DNA from: Acanthaster planci
Taxonomy: Eukaryota; Echinodermata; Asteroidea; Valvatida; Acanthasteridae
Length of the DNA stretch: 19,850 bases
Reading direction: 5' to 3'
Assembly: GCF_001949145.1 (NCBI RefSeq)
Contig: NW_019091456.1
Coordinates: forward strand, 347,653-367,502
This document shows, in pieces, positions 19,415-19,850 of this stretch (the first letter of the stretch is position 1; every line of letters begins with the position of its first letter). The translations under genes were made by a program, and so were the position numbers. The notes beneath the pieces were generated by a model. The model did no database searches. It worked only from the letters and a program-made list of their open reading frames with translations, and had not been told where the DNA came from.

Positions 19415-19490
19415 ACAGTTGGAATCGAACCTGCGTCCTCTGGACTGCAGGTCAAGGGGTTTCTGGTTCTCCACTACAGCAAAGTTACAG
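19415..19490 (-). repeat. tRNA-like sequence, probable SINE head
   Basis: On the - strand there is a perfect Pol III B box, GGTTCGATTCC (complement of 19421-19431). About 36 bases upstream lies an A-box-like TTTGCTGTAGTGG (complement of 19471-19483), with an anticodon-arm-like CTTGACCTGCAGTCC between. The spacing is right for a tRNA, but the T stem and acceptor stem do not pair well, so it is not an intact tRNA gene. A tRNA-derived SINE fragment or tRNA pseudogene is the best reading. Confidence 0.6.
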
Positions 19491-19830
19491 TATACACAAA
19501 ATTTCTCTTTATCCTTCCGACAGTTACATTGTACATGTAGGTTTTGGCTGATCCTAATTTCGATCCAATTTTCTCTTCACAAGTTTCAAATGCAACAAAC
19601 TTCAGCAGTTGCACCTTCCTGAATGCAACAAACTACAGTAGTGGATTTCGTTGCACTGTGCGGTGCACTGGAAACATGCCTGCCTTGACCTTACGCAGTC
19701 ATGTCATGTGCCCTGCCATATGCAATGACTGCTGATTGACGTGGTGCCCAACAACTTTAAACCACCACTTGGCTTTAGTACAGTCAGGGCAATGCCATTT
19801 CGGGGTTGAGAATTCATTTGCGGGGCATAC

Positions 19831-19850
19831 CTGTTTCGCCGCCTTCATCT
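19831..19850 (-). CDS. MAP3K7: MAP3K7 (TAK1) exon fragment just after the kinase domain (runs off window)
   Basis: The last 20 bases, read on the - strand, end AAACAG before a GTATGC donor. In the frame that leaves one base over they give DEGGET, resembling the YSDEGQSN stretch that follows the kinase domain in vertebrate TAK1. The leftover G plus AG at the start of the exon at 13709 makes a Glu codon, so direct splicing is in frame. The fragment is very short, so this call leans on position, strand and phase. The kinase domain itself should lie right of the window. Confidence 0.5.

Larger units (their letters stand above)
13710..19830 (-). other. MAP3K7: Large MAP3K7 intron or introns; no linker exons found
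   Basis: About 6.1 kb between the two outermost recognised MAP3K7 exons. I searched for exons encoding the vertebrate segment between the kinase-proximal YSDEG and the HRKTAS motif (including the KR-M-SADMSEIEARI landmark) and found none with both good splice sites and resemblance. The phases of the flanking exons (1 out, 1 in) allow direct joining. The stretch holds a minisatellite, a foldback MITE, a perfect palindrome, 75-base tandem repeats and a tRNA-like sequence, described separately. Confidence 0.55.

Overview
This window is animal nuclear DNA. It has short coding exons with GT/AG splice sites, kilobase AT-rich introns, AATAAA poly(A) signals and several non-autonomous transposon remnants. 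Frequent TACATGTA/CATGTACATG words, many small inverted-repeat elements and roughly 40% GC suggest a marine invertebrate deuterostome. A lancelet fits well, but an echinoderm or hemichordate cannot be excluded from sequence alone. Nearly all long open frames are chance; the real coding information is in eleven or twelve short exons.

Two recognisable genes are arranged tail to tail. On the + strand, bases 311-3467 hold the last five exons of MRPS15 (uS15m), a protein of the mitochondrial small ribosomal subunit. Its 3' UTR runs to an AATAAA at 4434-4439, and its N-terminal exon(s) lie left of the window. On the - strand, from 19850 down to 6543, lies the 3' half of MAP3K7 (TAK1), the MAP3K of TGF-beta, IL-1, Toll and TNF signalling. 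Identified are an edge exon matching the sequence just after the kinase domain, a 441-base Ser/Pro/Thr-rich linker exon, and five short exons for the conserved C-terminal coiled coil that binds TAB2/TAB3. The kinase domain lies right of the window. The MAP3K7 3' UTR probably extends to an AATAAA complement at 4927-4932, leaving only about 450 bases between the two transcript ends.

Introns contain: a 242-base MITE ending 22 bases before an MRPS15 splice acceptor; a foldback MITE at 15584-15750; a TTAA-bounded inverted-repeat element at 10169-10603; a diverged inverted-repeat element at 6824-7290; a 13-copy 26-base minisatellite at 14297-14630; three virtually identical 75-base repeats at 18940-19163; a perfect 21-base-arm palindrome at 16835-16881; and a tRNA-like (SINE-type) sequence with a perfect B box at 19421-19431.

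The two genes have no obvious functional link. I found no new multi-gene system. The most useful leads are the MAP3K7 linker architecture (the edge exon can splice in frame straight to the 441-base exon, skipping about 100 residues present in vertebrate TAK1), the MITE beside a splice acceptor, and the repeat structures.
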